DNA from: Bradyrhizobium sp. NP1
Lineage (GTDB): Bacteria > Pseudomonadota > Alphaproteobacteria > Rhizobiales > Xanthobacteraceae
Assembly (NCBI RefSeq): GCF_030378205.1
Contig: NZ_CP127385.1
Coordinates: 5,434,001-5,498,000, forward strand
DNA length: 64,000 nucleotides
Direction: 5' to 3'
A program made the translations under genes and the position numbers. This document shows, piece after piece, positions 8,461-17,060 of the stretch (position 1 is the first letter of the stretch; each line of letters opens with the position of its first letter). A model generated the notes under the pieces. The model made no database searches. It saw only the letters and a list, made by a program, of their open reading frames with translations, and was not told the DNA's origin.

Positions 8461-8488
8461 GCTCCCTGCTCCCTACTCCCTATTCGCT
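8461..8488. repeat. Short tandem 7-mer (GCTCCCT)
   Basis: GCTCCCT, GCTCCCT, ACTCCCT and ATTCGCT follow each other directly, just downstream of the mlaD stop codon on the minus strand. It looks like a small slippage repeat. No function is inferred. Confidence 0.6.
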
Positions 8489-8492
8489 TGCT

Positions 8493-9359
8493 TCACTGCC
8501 GCCGCCCGCTCGCGGCCGGCGCCGGCTGCGAGGCCTGCGCACTGCTCGGGCTGTTGCTCGCGCCGAACAGCACGCGCGTCGGGTTGCGGTCGAAATTGTT
8601 CACGGCGCGGCTGATGTCGGACAGCGTGCGGCGGCCGTCCGACATGAGCGCACCGGAGCGCTTGTCAAAATCCTCGGCGAGCTCGCGGATCGATTTCACC
8701 GCCAGGAACAATTCGCCGCCCTCCTTGCCGCCGGCCAGCGTGTTCAGCCCCAGCATCAGGTTGTCGGCCTTGCCCATCACGCCATCGACCCGCGCCATCA
8801 CGCTGTCGATGCGCTCGGCATTGCGCGACAGCGACGCGGTGAAGGTTTCCAGGTTCTTGAGCGAATTCTTCACCGCTTCCTGGTTGTCGGCGACCACGCG
8901 GTTGATGTTCTGCAAGGTGCCGCGGATCGCCTCGGTGACGTCCTGCAGGCCGTTGGGGTCGGCGGTCAGCACCGGTATGCCATCCTCGTCCAGCGGCACC
9001 GGCGGGGCGGCTTCCGCGCCGCCCTTGAGCGAGATCGCGGCGACGCCGGTCAGGCCCTGGAATTCGAGACCGACGAGGGTGTCCTTTCGGATCGGCGCGT
9101 TGTTCTCGACCATTGCCAGCGCCACCACGCGGCGCGGATTGTCGAGCTTCACCGAAACCACTTCCCCTATCCGAATACCGTTGAAATTGACGCTACCGCC
9201 ATTGCGCAGGCCGGACGCGGGACCCTCGAAGATGACGCGCAGCGGGCTGCGCGCCTTGGTGGTGTGCAGCGACTGGAACCAAAGCACGAAGCCGAAGGCG
9301 GCCGCGATCACCGCCAGCGTGAAAGTGCCGATCAGGACATAGTTCGCCCGCGTTTCCAT
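8493..9359 (-). CDS. mlaD: MlaD-like MCE-family lipid-binding protein
   Basis: 288 residues. One N-terminal membrane anchor (YVLIGTFTLAVIAAAFGFVL, about residues 7-27) is followed by an MCE domain (about 38-118: PLRVIFEGPASGLRNGG, FNGIRIGEV, GLEFQGLTG). A long helical tail (about 140-265) and a Ser/Ala/Pro-rich end follow. MCE proteins form a periplasmic hexameric ring that passes phospholipids between membranes for the MlaFE ABC transporter. It is the last gene of a three-gene operon (permease, ATPase, MCE), 27 bp after the ATPase. The long helical tail is like the needle-forming or coiled MCE proteins of alphaproteobacteria. Confidence 0.92.
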   Translation of the reverse strand: METRANYVLIGTFTLAVIAAAFGFVLWFQSLHTTKARSPLRVIFEGPASGLRNGGSVNFNGIRIGEVVSVKLDNPRRVVALAMVENNAPIRKDTLVGLEFQGLTGVAAISLKGGAEAAPPVPLDEDGIPVLTADPNGLQDVTEAIRGTLQNINRVVADNQEAVKNSLKNLETFTASLSRNAERIDSVMARVDGVMGKADNLMLGLNTLAGGKEGGELFLAVKSIRELAEDFDKRSGALMSDGRRTLSDISRAVNNFDRNPTRVLFGASNSPSSAQASQPAPAASGRRQ

Positions 9360-9386
9360 CGAGAACTCCGAGTCCCTCTCTTAGAA

Positions 9387-10157
9387 CTAGCCCATCACTG
9401 CGCGGGCGCGCTTGCCGTGGAAATACTGCCGCAGCCAGGGGTGCTGCGAAGCCTGCATGTCGGCCATCGAACCTGCGGCAATGATCTTGCCGTTCCCCAA
9501 GACGGCGATCCGGTCGCAGGCGGTGTAGAGGCTGTCCAGGTCGTGGGTTACCATGAAAACGGTCAGCCCCAAAGTCCGCTGCAGCGTGCGCACCAATTCG
9601 TCGAAATCGCCGGCGCCGATCGGATCGAGCCCCGAGGTCGGCTCGTCCAGGAACACGAGTTCCGGATCGAGCGCGAGCGCGCGCGCCAGCGCCACGCGCT
9701 TGATCATGCCGCCCGACAGTTCGGACGGATAGCGGTCGGCGACCTCCGGCTTGAGCCCGACCATGCCGAGCTTCGCCACCATGATCTCGTCGAGCAGGCG
9801 CTGCGAGACCTTGAGATATTCGCGCACCGGAAACTGGATGTTCTGCCGCACCGTAAGCGAGGAGAACAGCGCGCCCTGCTGGAACAGGATGCCCCAGCGC
9901 CGTTCCACCGCGCGCCGCGCGGAGGTGTCGGCAACGTCGAGGTCGACGCCGAACACCTCGATGCGGCCGGCGATCTTTGGCACCAGGCCGATGATGGTGC
10001 GGGTCAGCACCGACTTGCCGGCGCCCGACGGACCGACGAAACCCAGGATCTCGCCGCGCTTGACGTCGAGGTTGAGCCCGTCGAGCACGCGCGTCGCGCC
10101 GAACTGCACGGTGATGTCGCGGACCCGGATGATGGCGTCCTGTTGAACCGTCGCCAT
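9387..10157 (-). CDS. mlaF: MlaF-like lipid transport ATPase
   Basis: 256 residues. Complete ABC ATPase: Walker A GPSGAGKS, signature region ELSGGMIKRVALARAL (the LSGGM variant common in MlaF), Walker B LVFLDEPTSGLD, and switch histidine in VMVTHDL. It powers the MlaE permease that moves phospholipids to or from the periplasmic MCE protein. The ATG at 10157 lies 2 bases after the permease stop codon, so translation is probably coupled. A longer open frame reads through upstream in the same phase but overlaps the permease and is not coding. Confidence 0.93.
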   Translation of the reverse strand: MATVQQDAIIRVRDITVQFGATRVLDGLNLDVKRGEILGFVGPSGAGKSVLTRTIIGLVPKIAGRIEVFGVDLDVADTSARRAVERRWGILFQQGALFSSLTVRQNIQFPVREYLKVSQRLLDEIMVAKLGMVGLKPEVADRYPSELSGGMIKRVALARALALDPELVFLDEPTSGLDPIGAGDFDELVRTLQRTLGLTVFMVTHDLDSLYTACDRIAVLGNGKIIAAGSMADMQASQHPWLRQYFHGKRARAVMG

Positions 10158-10159
10158 GC

Positions 10160-11293
10160 TCACATTCCGATCGAGGCGAAGAAGATCGCGAACACGCCGT
10201 CCATCACGATGACGAAGAAGATGCCCTTCACCACCGAGGACGTCGTGTGCTGGCCGAGCGACTCGGCGCTGCCCTGCACCGCGAGCCCCTCGACGCAGGC
10301 GACGATGCCGATCACCGCCGCCATCACCGGCGCCTTGACAAGGCCGACGGTGAAATGATCGATCGAGATGGCATCGCGCAGGCGGAGCAGGAACGCTTCG
10401 GGATCGACCCCGCCATAGAGCCAGGCGACGAGGCCGCCGCCATAGAGCGCGGCCATGGCGCCGAGGAAGGCCAGGATCGGCAGCGCGATGATCAGCGCCA
10501 GCATGCGCGGCAGGATCAGCACCTCGATCGGATCGAAGCCCATGGTGCGCAGCGCATCGATCTCCTCGCGCATCTTCATCGAGCCGAGCTCGGCGGTATA
10601 GGCACTGCCGGAGCGGCCTGCGACCATGATCGCAACCAGGAGCACGCCGATCTCGCGCAGCACCAGCACGCCCAGCATGTCGACGACGAAGATGTCGGCC
10701 CCGAACTTGCGGAAATGGAAGATGCCCTGCTGCGAGATGATGCAGCCGATCAGGAAGGTGATCAGCACCACGATCGGCACCGCGCGCCAGCACACCTGCT
10801 CGAGGTGATGGACGGTCGAGGTGAGGCGGAAGCTGCGCGGGCGGACGATGACGCGGGCGCTCGCCGCGAGCACTGCGCCCAGCATGTCGACCAGGCTCGC
10901 AATCGTGCCGCCGATCCCGGCCACGGTGCGGCCGACCTGCTCCAGCATGCCGGTGATGGTCACCGAATAGGTGTCGACCGCGGGCGAACCCTTCACCCGC
11001 CGCACCTCGTCGACCAGGCTGGAATAGTTGGCCGAGAGCCCCGCGATGTTGGGCTCGACATTGCCTTGCGTCAGGCTGCGGCGCAGCCGCTCGATCAGCC
11101 AGGCGCCGAAAGTGTCGAGCTTGGAAACCTGCGAGACGTCGATGAAGATGTTGGGGCGGCTGCCGGCAAGCTTTTCCGCCTCCATCACCAAGCGCTCCAG
11201 CGCCGGCGCGAAGCGCGCGGTCCAGGAGCCGGCGGCAACCAGCGCAAGGCCGCTGCCCTGCGCAATCCGCTCCAGTGTCGGATCTCCATTCAC
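10160..11293 (-). CDS. mlaE: STAS-MlaE fusion permease
   Basis: 377 residues from a GTG start at 11293 (VNGDPTLERIAQG), chosen because GGAG lies 8 bases upstream; the open frame continues to 11377 with less convincing sequence. Residues about 8-100 form a STAS-like domain (IDVSQVSKLDTFGAWLIERL), which in E. coli is the separate protein MlaB. The rest is the MlaE permease with about five membrane segments and the conserved loop LREIGVLLVAIMVAGRSGSA followed by AYTAELGSMKMREEIDALR. Fusion of MlaB and MlaE functions is common in alphaproteobacteria. First gene of the mlaEFD operon. Confidence 0.9.
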   Translation of the reverse strand: MNGDPTLERIAQGSGLALVAAGSWTARFAPALERLVMEAEKLAGSRPNIFIDVSQVSKLDTFGAWLIERLRRSLTQGNVEPNIAGLSANYSSLVDEVRRVKGSPAVDTYSVTITGMLEQVGRTVAGIGGTIASLVDMLGAVLAASARVIVRPRSFRLTSTVHHLEQVCWRAVPIVVLITFLIGCIISQQGIFHFRKFGADIFVVDMLGVLVLREIGVLLVAIMVAGRSGSAYTAELGSMKMREEIDALRTMGFDPIEVLILPRMLALIIALPILAFLGAMAALYGGGLVAWLYGGVDPEAFLLRLRDAISIDHFTVGLVKAPVMAAVIGIVACVEGLAVQGSAESLGQHTTSSVVKGIFFVIVMDGVFAIFFASIGM

Positions 11294-11428
11294 GTGAGAT
11301 ACTCCCGCCCCCGGCCCCCGGCCGCCCAAAGAAACGCAAAGATCCACTGCCTTGTCGAAGCAACCAAAGCCCGCCATGGTTGGTAGCGCAAGGCCAGTCT
11401 ACGGTTCAGAAATTTGCCAGATATTAAA

Positions 11429-12424
11429 ATGACTTCCAGCGAACTTCCAATGCTTCGGTTGCGAATCGAGCGCTGGCCGATCAAAGGCGCGTTCACGATC
11501 AGCCGCGGCGCCAAGACCGAAGCCGTCACGGTTGTGGCCGAAGTAAGCCAGGGGAACAACAGCGGCCGCGGCGAATGCGTGCCCTATCCGCGCTATGGCG
11601 AGACGCCCGAGGCGGCGCTTGCCGCACTTGAGGCGATGCGCGAACGCCTCGCCCAGGGCCTCACCCGGCACGGCTTGCAGGCCGCCATGCCGCCGGGGGC
11701 CGCCCGCAACGCGCTCGATTGTGCACTCATCGATCTGGAGGCCAAGCGGACCGGCCGGCATGCCTGGAACCTGCTCGGCCGATCCGAGCCACGCCCTTGC
11801 GTGACCGCTTACACGATCTCGCTCGGCTCGCCGGAGACCATGGCGGAAGCGGCCGCCGGGGCGGCGCACCGCGCTCTCCTGAAAGTGAAGCTCGGCGGCG
11901 ACGGCGATGGCGCCCGCCTCGCCGCGGTGCGCAAGGCCGCGCCTCGCTGCGAATTGATCGTTGACGCCAATGAGGCCTGGACACCGGCCAATCTCGCGGA
12001 AAACCTCGCGGCCTGCGCGGAAGCCGGCGTCACGCTGGTGGAGCAGCCGCTGCCGGCCGGCCAGGACGGCCTGCTTGCCGAGATCCGGAGGCCGGTCCCG
12101 GTCTGCGCGGATGAGAGCGTGCATGACCGCACCTCGCTTGCGGCCCTGCGCGACCGCTACGATGCGGTCAACATCAAGCTCGACAAGACCGGCGGCCTGA
12201 CCGAGGCGCTCGCCATGGCGGATGCGGCGAAAGCGCTCGGTTTCGACATCATGGTCGGCTGCATGGTCGCGACCTCGCTCGCCATGGCGCCCGCCATGCT
12301 GCTCACGCCGCAGGCGCGCTTCGTCGACCTCGACGGCCCGCTGCTGCTCGCCCGCGATCGCGACGACGGCCTGCGCTATGAGGATAGCCTGGTCTATCCG
12401 CCGGCGGCCGCGCTCTGGGGCTGA
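11429..12424 (+). CDS. dgcA: Enolase-superfamily racemase/epimerase (DgcA or dipeptide epimerase type)
   Basis: 331 residues, muconate-lactonising-enzyme subgroup of the enolase superfamily. The catalytic lysine pair KVK lies in ALLKVKLGG; metal ligands are in IVDANEAW, VEQPLPAGQ and PVCADESVHD; the second catalytic lysine is in NIKLDKTGG. This pattern fits N-acetyl-D-glutamate racemase (DgcA) or L-Ala-D/L-Glu epimerase (YcjG), which are hard to separate without alignment. The partner deacetylase DgcN is not in the window, so a role in recycling murein peptides is equally possible. The start at ATG 11429 is preferred over an upstream TTG. Its 3-prime end overlaps the convergent MFS gene by 31 bases. 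Confidence 0.8.
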   Translation: MTSSELPMLRLRIERWPIKGAFTISRGAKTEAVTVVAEVSQGNNSGRGECVPYPRYGETPEAALAALEAMRERLAQGLTRHGLQAAMPPGAARNALDCALIDLEAKRTGRHAWNLLGRSEPRPCVTAYTISLGSPETMAEAAAGAAHRALLKVKLGGDGDGARLAAVRKAAPRCELIVDANEAWTPANLAENLAACAEAGVTLVEQPLPAGQDGLLAEIRRPVPVCADESVHDRTSLAALRDRYDAVNIKLDKTGGLTEALAMADAAKALGFDIMVGCMVATSLAMAPAMLLTPQARFVDLDGPLLLARDRDDGLRYEDSLVYPPAAALWG

Positions 12425-13593
12425 TGCGCGAGGCCCCGCCGCGCCACCGCCATGACGATCGCGCCGGCAAGCGCCATTGCCGCCATCAGGCAATAGACGC
12501 CCTGTCCATAGCGCTGATAGACCGCGCCGGAGACGATCGAGGCGCAGCCGGCGACGATGCCGCTGCAGGCGACGAGGTAACCCTGCCCGCGCGCCATCAC
12601 ATGGCCGGGCACGCGCTGCACCATCAACCCCATGGTGCCGACCTGGGTCAGCCCGAAGCTCAGGCCATGCGCGAGCTGCACCACGGCGAGCAACGCGATC
12701 GGCGGGTTGAGCGCGGTCAGCACCCAGCGCACGGCCGCCGCGAGCGCCGCGATCACGACCAGCGTCGCCGGCTGCAGCGTGAAGCGCGGCGAGAGCGCAA
12801 ACAGAACGATCTCGGCGAGCACGCCAAGCGTCCACAAGCCGGCGATGGTGAGCCCGCCATATCCCGCCTGCTGCCAGACAATGGAGGCAAAGACGTAATA
12901 GGCCGAGTGGCTGCCCTGGACGAGGGCGGAGGTCGCGATGATCGCGACGAACCCCCTGTCGCGCAACAAGGCCCGCGCGCCATGCTGCGCCCCATCAGGG
13001 GCCTTGGCGCCGGCGAGCGGGGCCAGCGCGAGGCTCGCCAGCGCGCAAAGTCCCGCGACCGAAGCGATCACCCAGATCAGGTGCCTTGGGGCGATCGCGT
13101 CGACCAGCCCCCCGCAGACCAGCGCGCCGACGACGAAGGCCGCCGAGCCCCACAGCCGCAGCGGCCCGTAATTGAGCCCGTAGCGCCGCACGCCGCGCAG
13201 CGCATAGGCGTCGGTGAGCGGCACCAGTGGCGTCCACAGGCAGCACATCACGGCGTAGACCAGCAGTACCGCGAGCGGCTGGTAGAGTGTGCCGATCGCG
13301 ACGAAACCGAGCGCGGTGGCAAAGGCCGTGATCCTGATCGCGCCGCGCACCGCCTGGCGGGTTTCCGCCAGGCCGGTCACCAAGGGCAGCACCGTGAATC
13401 GCGTCACCGGCGGCACCGCGGTGACCAGCCCGATCCAGAACGCGTCGAGCCCGATCGCCTTGAGCCAGACCGTGAAAAACGGCAGGTGGGCGCCGGTCGT
13501 GCCGAACAGGGTAGCGTAGAATACCGCGAGCCGCGTCGCGAATCGCCTGGCCTGCGTCTTCGAAGCGATGGGGATTTGTGATTCGCGTCTCAT
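12394..13593 (-). CDS. MFS transporter (PF12832-like, PPP/HcaT type)
   Basis: 399 residues with about 12 hydrophobic segments. The N-terminal region (RLAVFYATLFGTTGAHLPFF) and the repeated GLNYGPLRLWGSAAFVVGAL motif are typical of the MFS_1-like group that includes phenylpropionate and nucleoside transporters. Substrate cannot be read from sequence. The start is the ATG at 13593, one codon after a TTG. It faces the DgcA-like gene and their last 31 bases overlap, so the pair is unlikely to be co-transcribed. Confidence 0.85.
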   Translation of the reverse strand: MRRESQIPIASKTQARRFATRLAVFYATLFGTTGAHLPFFTVWLKAIGLDAFWIGLVTAVPPVTRFTVLPLVTGLAETRQAVRGAIRITAFATALGFVAIGTLYQPLAVLLVYAVMCCLWTPLVPLTDAYALRGVRRYGLNYGPLRLWGSAAFVVGALVCGGLVDAIAPRHLIWVIASVAGLCALASLALAPLAGAKAPDGAQHGARALLRDRGFVAIIATSALVQGSHSAYYVFASIVWQQAGYGGLTIAGLWTLGVLAEIVLFALSPRFTLQPATLVVIAALAAAVRWVLTALNPPIALLAVVQLAHGLSFGLTQVGTMGLMVQRVPGHVMARGQGYLVACSGIVAGCASIVSGAVYQRYGQGVYCLMAAMALAGAIVMAVARRGLAHQPQSAAAGG

Positions 13594-13669
13594 CAATTCA
13601 ATTGCGATTCGGCCAATAACATGATGATCGTTAGCTCAACGCGCGGTGATTTGCGCGCAAGAGTTTGCC

Positions 13670-14824
13670 ATGGCCGAGGAAGCTTTCGCCCTATCGCCGA
13701 TATCAGCCCGCGCGGCCCAGCCGAGCGAGGCCGACTACGACGCTATCCGCGAGGCGTTCATGGAGACCTCGCGCGGCCGCTGGTTTCTCGGCGAATACGC
13801 CAAGCGCAACCGCAACGCCGACACCACCATGGTGCTCGACGCGGTGGCCCGGATCGAGGAAGCTTTGGCGTCGCAGCGGCAGGCGGAGCCTGCCGACGAC
13901 AGGCTCGCCGAGGCGCTGGCGGCGATCGGCGGTACAGTTGCGCGGGCGAATGCGGCGGCGGTCGACGCGTTCGACGACCTGCGGCTCGAGGAGCATCTGG
14001 CGCCGATCCGAAAAGGCGCCCGCATCCTGAAGGAGATTTCCTGGCGCTGGCGCGAGATCGGCGCCGACGGCCGGATCTGCGACATCCTGGATGCCCAGGT
14101 CGCAGCCATCGAGGCCGGCAGCGCCCAGCTTTCCTCGGCCGACCCGCGTGCGGCGCTCGCTGCCGCCTTTGATTTGATCAGGGCGAGGGTCGCAGAGTTC
14201 GCCGAAGCGGACGGCATGGCGGAGACGAGCGAGAACGCGGCTGCGCCCGCGGCGCGCGCCCCCTCGCCTGCAATGCTTGAAGCCGCTGAGCAAGCCGTGT
14301 TCGAAGCCGAGCAAAACATGGCCGGGCCGGCCGCCTCGCCAGAGATGGAGAGCGCGAACGGCGCGGCAGCGCATGCCGACGACGAGGCGGTGCTCGACCT
14401 GGTCGCGATGGAAATGGCGGCGCCCGATTCGGACGACGCGTTCTATGTGCCGATGCCCGAGCCAATGGCGGCCGCCGAGCCCCCGGCCGCAACTCCCGTC
14501 ATCGACGTGCCGGAGCGCGCGACCACGCCCGCGGCCGAGCGGCTCGCGGAGCCGGCGCCGGCAACGTCGTTCGAGCCGCCGGCCCCTGCAGCCACAATCG
14601 AGCCGCCGATCGTCGAACTGTTCGCACCGGCCGCCGAAGCGCCTGCGGAGATGGCCGCGCCGGTTGCCGCGGCAGCCGTCACGCCGCTGCCCGAGGTCTC
14701 GCCGTCGCTCGGCTCGACCATCATCGCGAGCGGGATCCTGCGCAGCCCCAGCGTGCCCGCGAACGATCCGCTGGCGCCGATCCGGCGCATGAGCCAGGCC
14801 GAGAAGATCGCGTTCTTCTCGTAA
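13670..14824 (+). CDS. Hypothetical protein with a helical N-domain and Ala/Pro/Glu-rich linker
   Basis: 384 residues from the ATG at 13670 (MAEEAFALSPIS). Residues about 15-175 look folded and helical (EADYDAIREAFMETSRGRWF, LEEHLAPIRKGARILKEISW). Residues about 190-350 are a low-complexity acidic linker rich in Ala, Pro and Glu. The extreme C-terminus, NDPLAPIRRMSQAEKIAFFS, is a short conserved-looking tail that may dock a partner. No signal peptide, membrane segment or catalytic motif. I do not recognise the family; the layout suggests a scaffolding or regulatory protein. Confidence 0.65.
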   Translation: MAEEAFALSPISARAAQPSEADYDAIREAFMETSRGRWFLGEYAKRNRNADTTMVLDAVARIEEALASQRQAEPADDRLAEALAAIGGTVARANAAAVDAFDDLRLEEHLAPIRKGARILKEISWRWREIGADGRICDILDAQVAAIEAGSAQLSSADPRAALAAAFDLIRARVAEFAEADGMAETSENAAAPAARAPSPAMLEAAEQAVFEAEQNMAGPAASPEMESANGAAAHADDEAVLDLVAMEMAAPDSDDAFYVPMPEPMAAAEPPAATPVIDVPERATTPAAERLAEPAPATSFEPPAPAATIEPPIVELFAPAAEAPAEMAAPVAAAAVTPLPEVSPSLGSTIIASGILRSPSVPANDPLAPIRRMSQAEKIAFFS

Positions 14825-14914
14825 AGGCTCCGGCGACGCCGCCAAGCCTCTGACGACAAATCGCATTCCCCGCCGTCTCCGTCACGCGGGGCATTCCTGC
14901 AGCCGGCAACGACA

Positions 14915-14948
14915 AGGGGCAGAGCAGCGATGCTCTGCCCCTCTCTTT
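14915..14948. terminator. Hairpin between convergent genes
   Basis: GGGGCAGAGCA (14916-14926) pairs perfectly with TGCTCTGCCCC (14931-14941) around a GCGA loop, followed on the plus strand by TCTCTTT. It separates the hypothetical gene ending at 14824 from the dehydratase ending at 14960, so it can serve as a two-way terminator. Confidence 0.7.
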
Positions 14949-14959
14949 GAACGACGATT

Positions 14960-15949
14960 TCAGGCGACGAGCCTGGCAAACAGATCGGCATCCACGTTGC
15001 CGCCGGAGAGCACGACGACGACGGTCTTGCCGCGCGCCTCGATCCGGCCGGCAAGCAGGGCGGCGAGCCCGACCGCCCCGCCGGGCTCGACCACCAGCTT
15101 CAACTCGCGAAAGGCAAAGGCGACCGCGGCCGCCACCTCGGCGTCGGATGCGGTCACGCCCTGGGACAACAAGCGGCTGTTGATCGCAAAGGTGATCTCG
15201 CCGGGCATCGCAGCCATCAGCGCGTCGCAAATCGTGCGGCCTGCGGCATGATGCGCCTCGCGCGCTCCGGCGCGCAGCGAGCGCGCATGGTCGTCGAAAT
15301 TCTCGGGCTCCGCGACGATCACGGCGGCGCCGGGAAAACGCGCCTTCACCGCGGTCGCAACGCCCGCGATCAGGCCGCCACCGGAAGCCGGCGCGATCAC
15401 GATGTCGGGGGCAAGCCCGAGCGCGGCCATGTCCTCGGCGATCTCGCGGCCTGCGGTGCCCTGGCCTGCAATCACGAAGGGATCGTCATAGGGCGGCACC
15501 ACGGTGGCGCCGCGCTTCTGTGCAAGATCGCGGGCGATGGCCTCGCGGTCCTCGCGATCGCGGTCGTAGAGCACGACCTCGGCGCCATAGGCCTTGGTGC
15601 GCTCGCGCTTCAAGGCCGGCGCGTCGGAAGGCATCACGATAGTCGCGGGCATGTCGAGGATCTTGGCGGCGGCGGCGACGCCTTGCGCATGGTTGCCGGA
15701 GGAGAAGGCGACCACGCCGCCCTTGCGCTTCTCCTGCGGGATCGACGACAGCTTGTTGAAGGCGCCGCGAAACTTGAACGATCCGGTCCGCTGCAGCACT
15801 TCCGGCTTCAGAAACACCTTGGCGCCGACCCGTTCGTTCAGGACGGGAAAGGACAACAATGGCGTTCTGACTGCGACCGGCGCCAGCACGCGCGCCGCCG
15901 CATCGATGTCGGATGGGGTGACTGGAAAAGGCGAGGCTGTTTGGGTCAT
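14960..15949 (-). CDS. Threonine/serine dehydratase (PLP-dependent)
   Basis: 329 residues, fold-type II PLP enzyme. The PLP lysine is in GSFKFRGAFNK; the substrate loop is SSGNHAQGVA; the phosphate-binding glycine loop is ASGGGLIAG; the C-terminal cofactor-ring contact is SGGNVD. The short length and lack of ACT domains match the catabolic threonine dehydratase / serine racemase group rather than biosynthetic IlvA. It would release ammonia from Thr or Ser to give 2-oxobutyrate or pyruvate. It is a single-gene unit, 52 bp downstream of the glycosyltransferase at 16002. Confidence 0.88.
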   Translation of the reverse strand: MTQTASPFPVTPSDIDAAARVLAPVAVRTPLLSFPVLNERVGAKVFLKPEVLQRTGSFKFRGAFNKLSSIPQEKRKGGVVAFSSGNHAQGVAAAAKILDMPATIVMPSDAPALKRERTKAYGAEVVLYDRDREDREAIARDLAQKRGATVVPPYDDPFVIAGQGTAGREIAEDMAALGLAPDIVIAPASGGGLIAGVATAVKARFPGAAVIVAEPENFDDHARSLRAGAREAHHAAGRTICDALMAAMPGEITFAINSRLLSQGVTASDAEVAAAVAFAFRELKLVVEPGGAVGLAALLAGRIEARGKTVVVVLSGGNVDADLFARLVA

Positions 15950-16001
15950 ACCCGCTTGTATCGCGCCGGGCGACAGGCCGGCAAGTCACGCCCCCGGCAA
16001 G

Positions 16002-17051
16002 TCAGGCGACGAAGCGCGGTTCCTGGGCGATGAATTCAACGCCGTTCGGGTCGGGCTCGTGGATCTCGGCCATATGCTCGATGAAGGCGCGGGTCGAGAC
16101 CTCCCAGGTTTGCCGTGCGGCAAAATCGACGCAGGCTTGCGGGCGGATTTCGAGCGCGGCAAGGCACGCCTCGCGCAAATCATCGTCCAGCACCCCGACC
16201 GGCTCGGTTCCGATCACGTCGCGGGGGCCGGTGACTGGAAAAGCGGCAACCGGCAGACCACTGGCGAGTGCTTCCAGGAGCACGAGGCCGAACGTGTCGG
16301 TCTTGCTCGGGAACACGAAGACGTCGGCCGCCGCATAGACCTGCGCCAGCGCCTCGCCATGCAGCGCGCCGAGGAAGATCGCCTCCGGATAGTTCTGCTC
16401 GAGCATGGCGCGCGCCGGGCCGTCGCCCACCACCACCTTGGTGCCGGGCAGGTCGAGATCGAGAAACGCCTCGAGGTTCTTCTCCACGGCGACGCGGCCC
16501 ACGCTGAGGTAGATCGGGGCCGGCAGGCAGAGATCGACCGCACGCGGATGAAACAGCGTGACGTCGACGCCGCGCGGCCACAGCACCACATTGGCAAAGC
16601 CGCGTTGGCGCAATTCGGTAGCCAGGGCCGGCGTCGCCGCCATCACCGCCTGGCTCGGGGCGTGGAAACGGCGCAGCGCCCGCCACACCAGGGATTCCGG
16701 AATCGGCGCGCGCGCCCGGACATATTCCGGAAAGCGGGTATGGAAGCTCGTGGTGAAGGGAAAGCCGTGCTTGCGGCAATAGCGCCGCACCAGAAGCCCG
16801 ATCGGTCCCTCGGTCGCGATATGGATGCTGTCGGGCCGCGCGTCCTCGATCAACCGCGCGATCTTGGCCGGCCGCGGCAGCGCCACACGCAGATCGCGAT
16901 AGCTCGGCATGCCGAAGGTGCGGAAGGATTGCGGGGTGAGGAAGCTGACCTCGGCGCCGAGTGGCCGCGCCGTGTCCGCCATCATGGTGAGCGTGCGGAC
17001 CACGCCGTTGACTTGCGGATGCCAGGCATCGGTCGCAACCAGGATGCGCAT
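16002..17051 (-). CDS. GT4-family glycosyltransferase, probable glycolipid synthase
   Basis: 349 residues, GT-B fold. The N-terminal motif VNGVVRTL is shared with SqdX/MgtA-type lipid glycosyltransferases; the C-terminal donor site has FPSKTDTFGLVLLEALASGLP. It lies 9 bp downstream of a PlcP-like phosphoesterase on the same strand. In rhizobia and marine alphaproteobacteria, a plcP plus glycosyltransferase pair turns phospholipid-derived diacylglycerol into glycolipids when phosphate is scarce. I infer the same role here from context; alpha-mannosyl or glucosyl transfer to another acceptor remains possible. Confidence 0.75.
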   Translation of the reverse strand: MRILVATDAWHPQVNGVVRTLTMMADTARPLGAEVSFLTPQSFRTFGMPSYRDLRVALPRPAKIARLIEDARPDSIHIATEGPIGLLVRRYCRKHGFPFTTSFHTRFPEYVRARAPIPESLVWRALRRFHAPSQAVMAATPALATELRQRGFANVVLWPRGVDVTLFHPRAVDLCLPAPIYLSVGRVAVEKNLEAFLDLDLPGTKVVVGDGPARAMLEQNYPEAIFLGALHGEALAQVYAAADVFVFPSKTDTFGLVLLEALASGLPVAAFPVTGPRDVIGTEPVGVLDDDLREACLAALEIRPQACVDFAARQTWEVSTRAFIEHMAEIHEPDPNGVEFIAQEPRFVA

Positions 17052-17060
17052 CAGGGCGCC

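Noticed and set aside
8461..8488. CRISPR-like array
   Set aside because: The 7-base units are directly adjacent without spacers; a slippage repeat, not CRISPR.
9387..11363. A single 658-codon protein covering mlaF and most of mlaE
   Set aside because: Only the C-terminal 256 codons are protein-like; the upstream part is an out-of-frame reading of the mlaE gene, which has its own frame.
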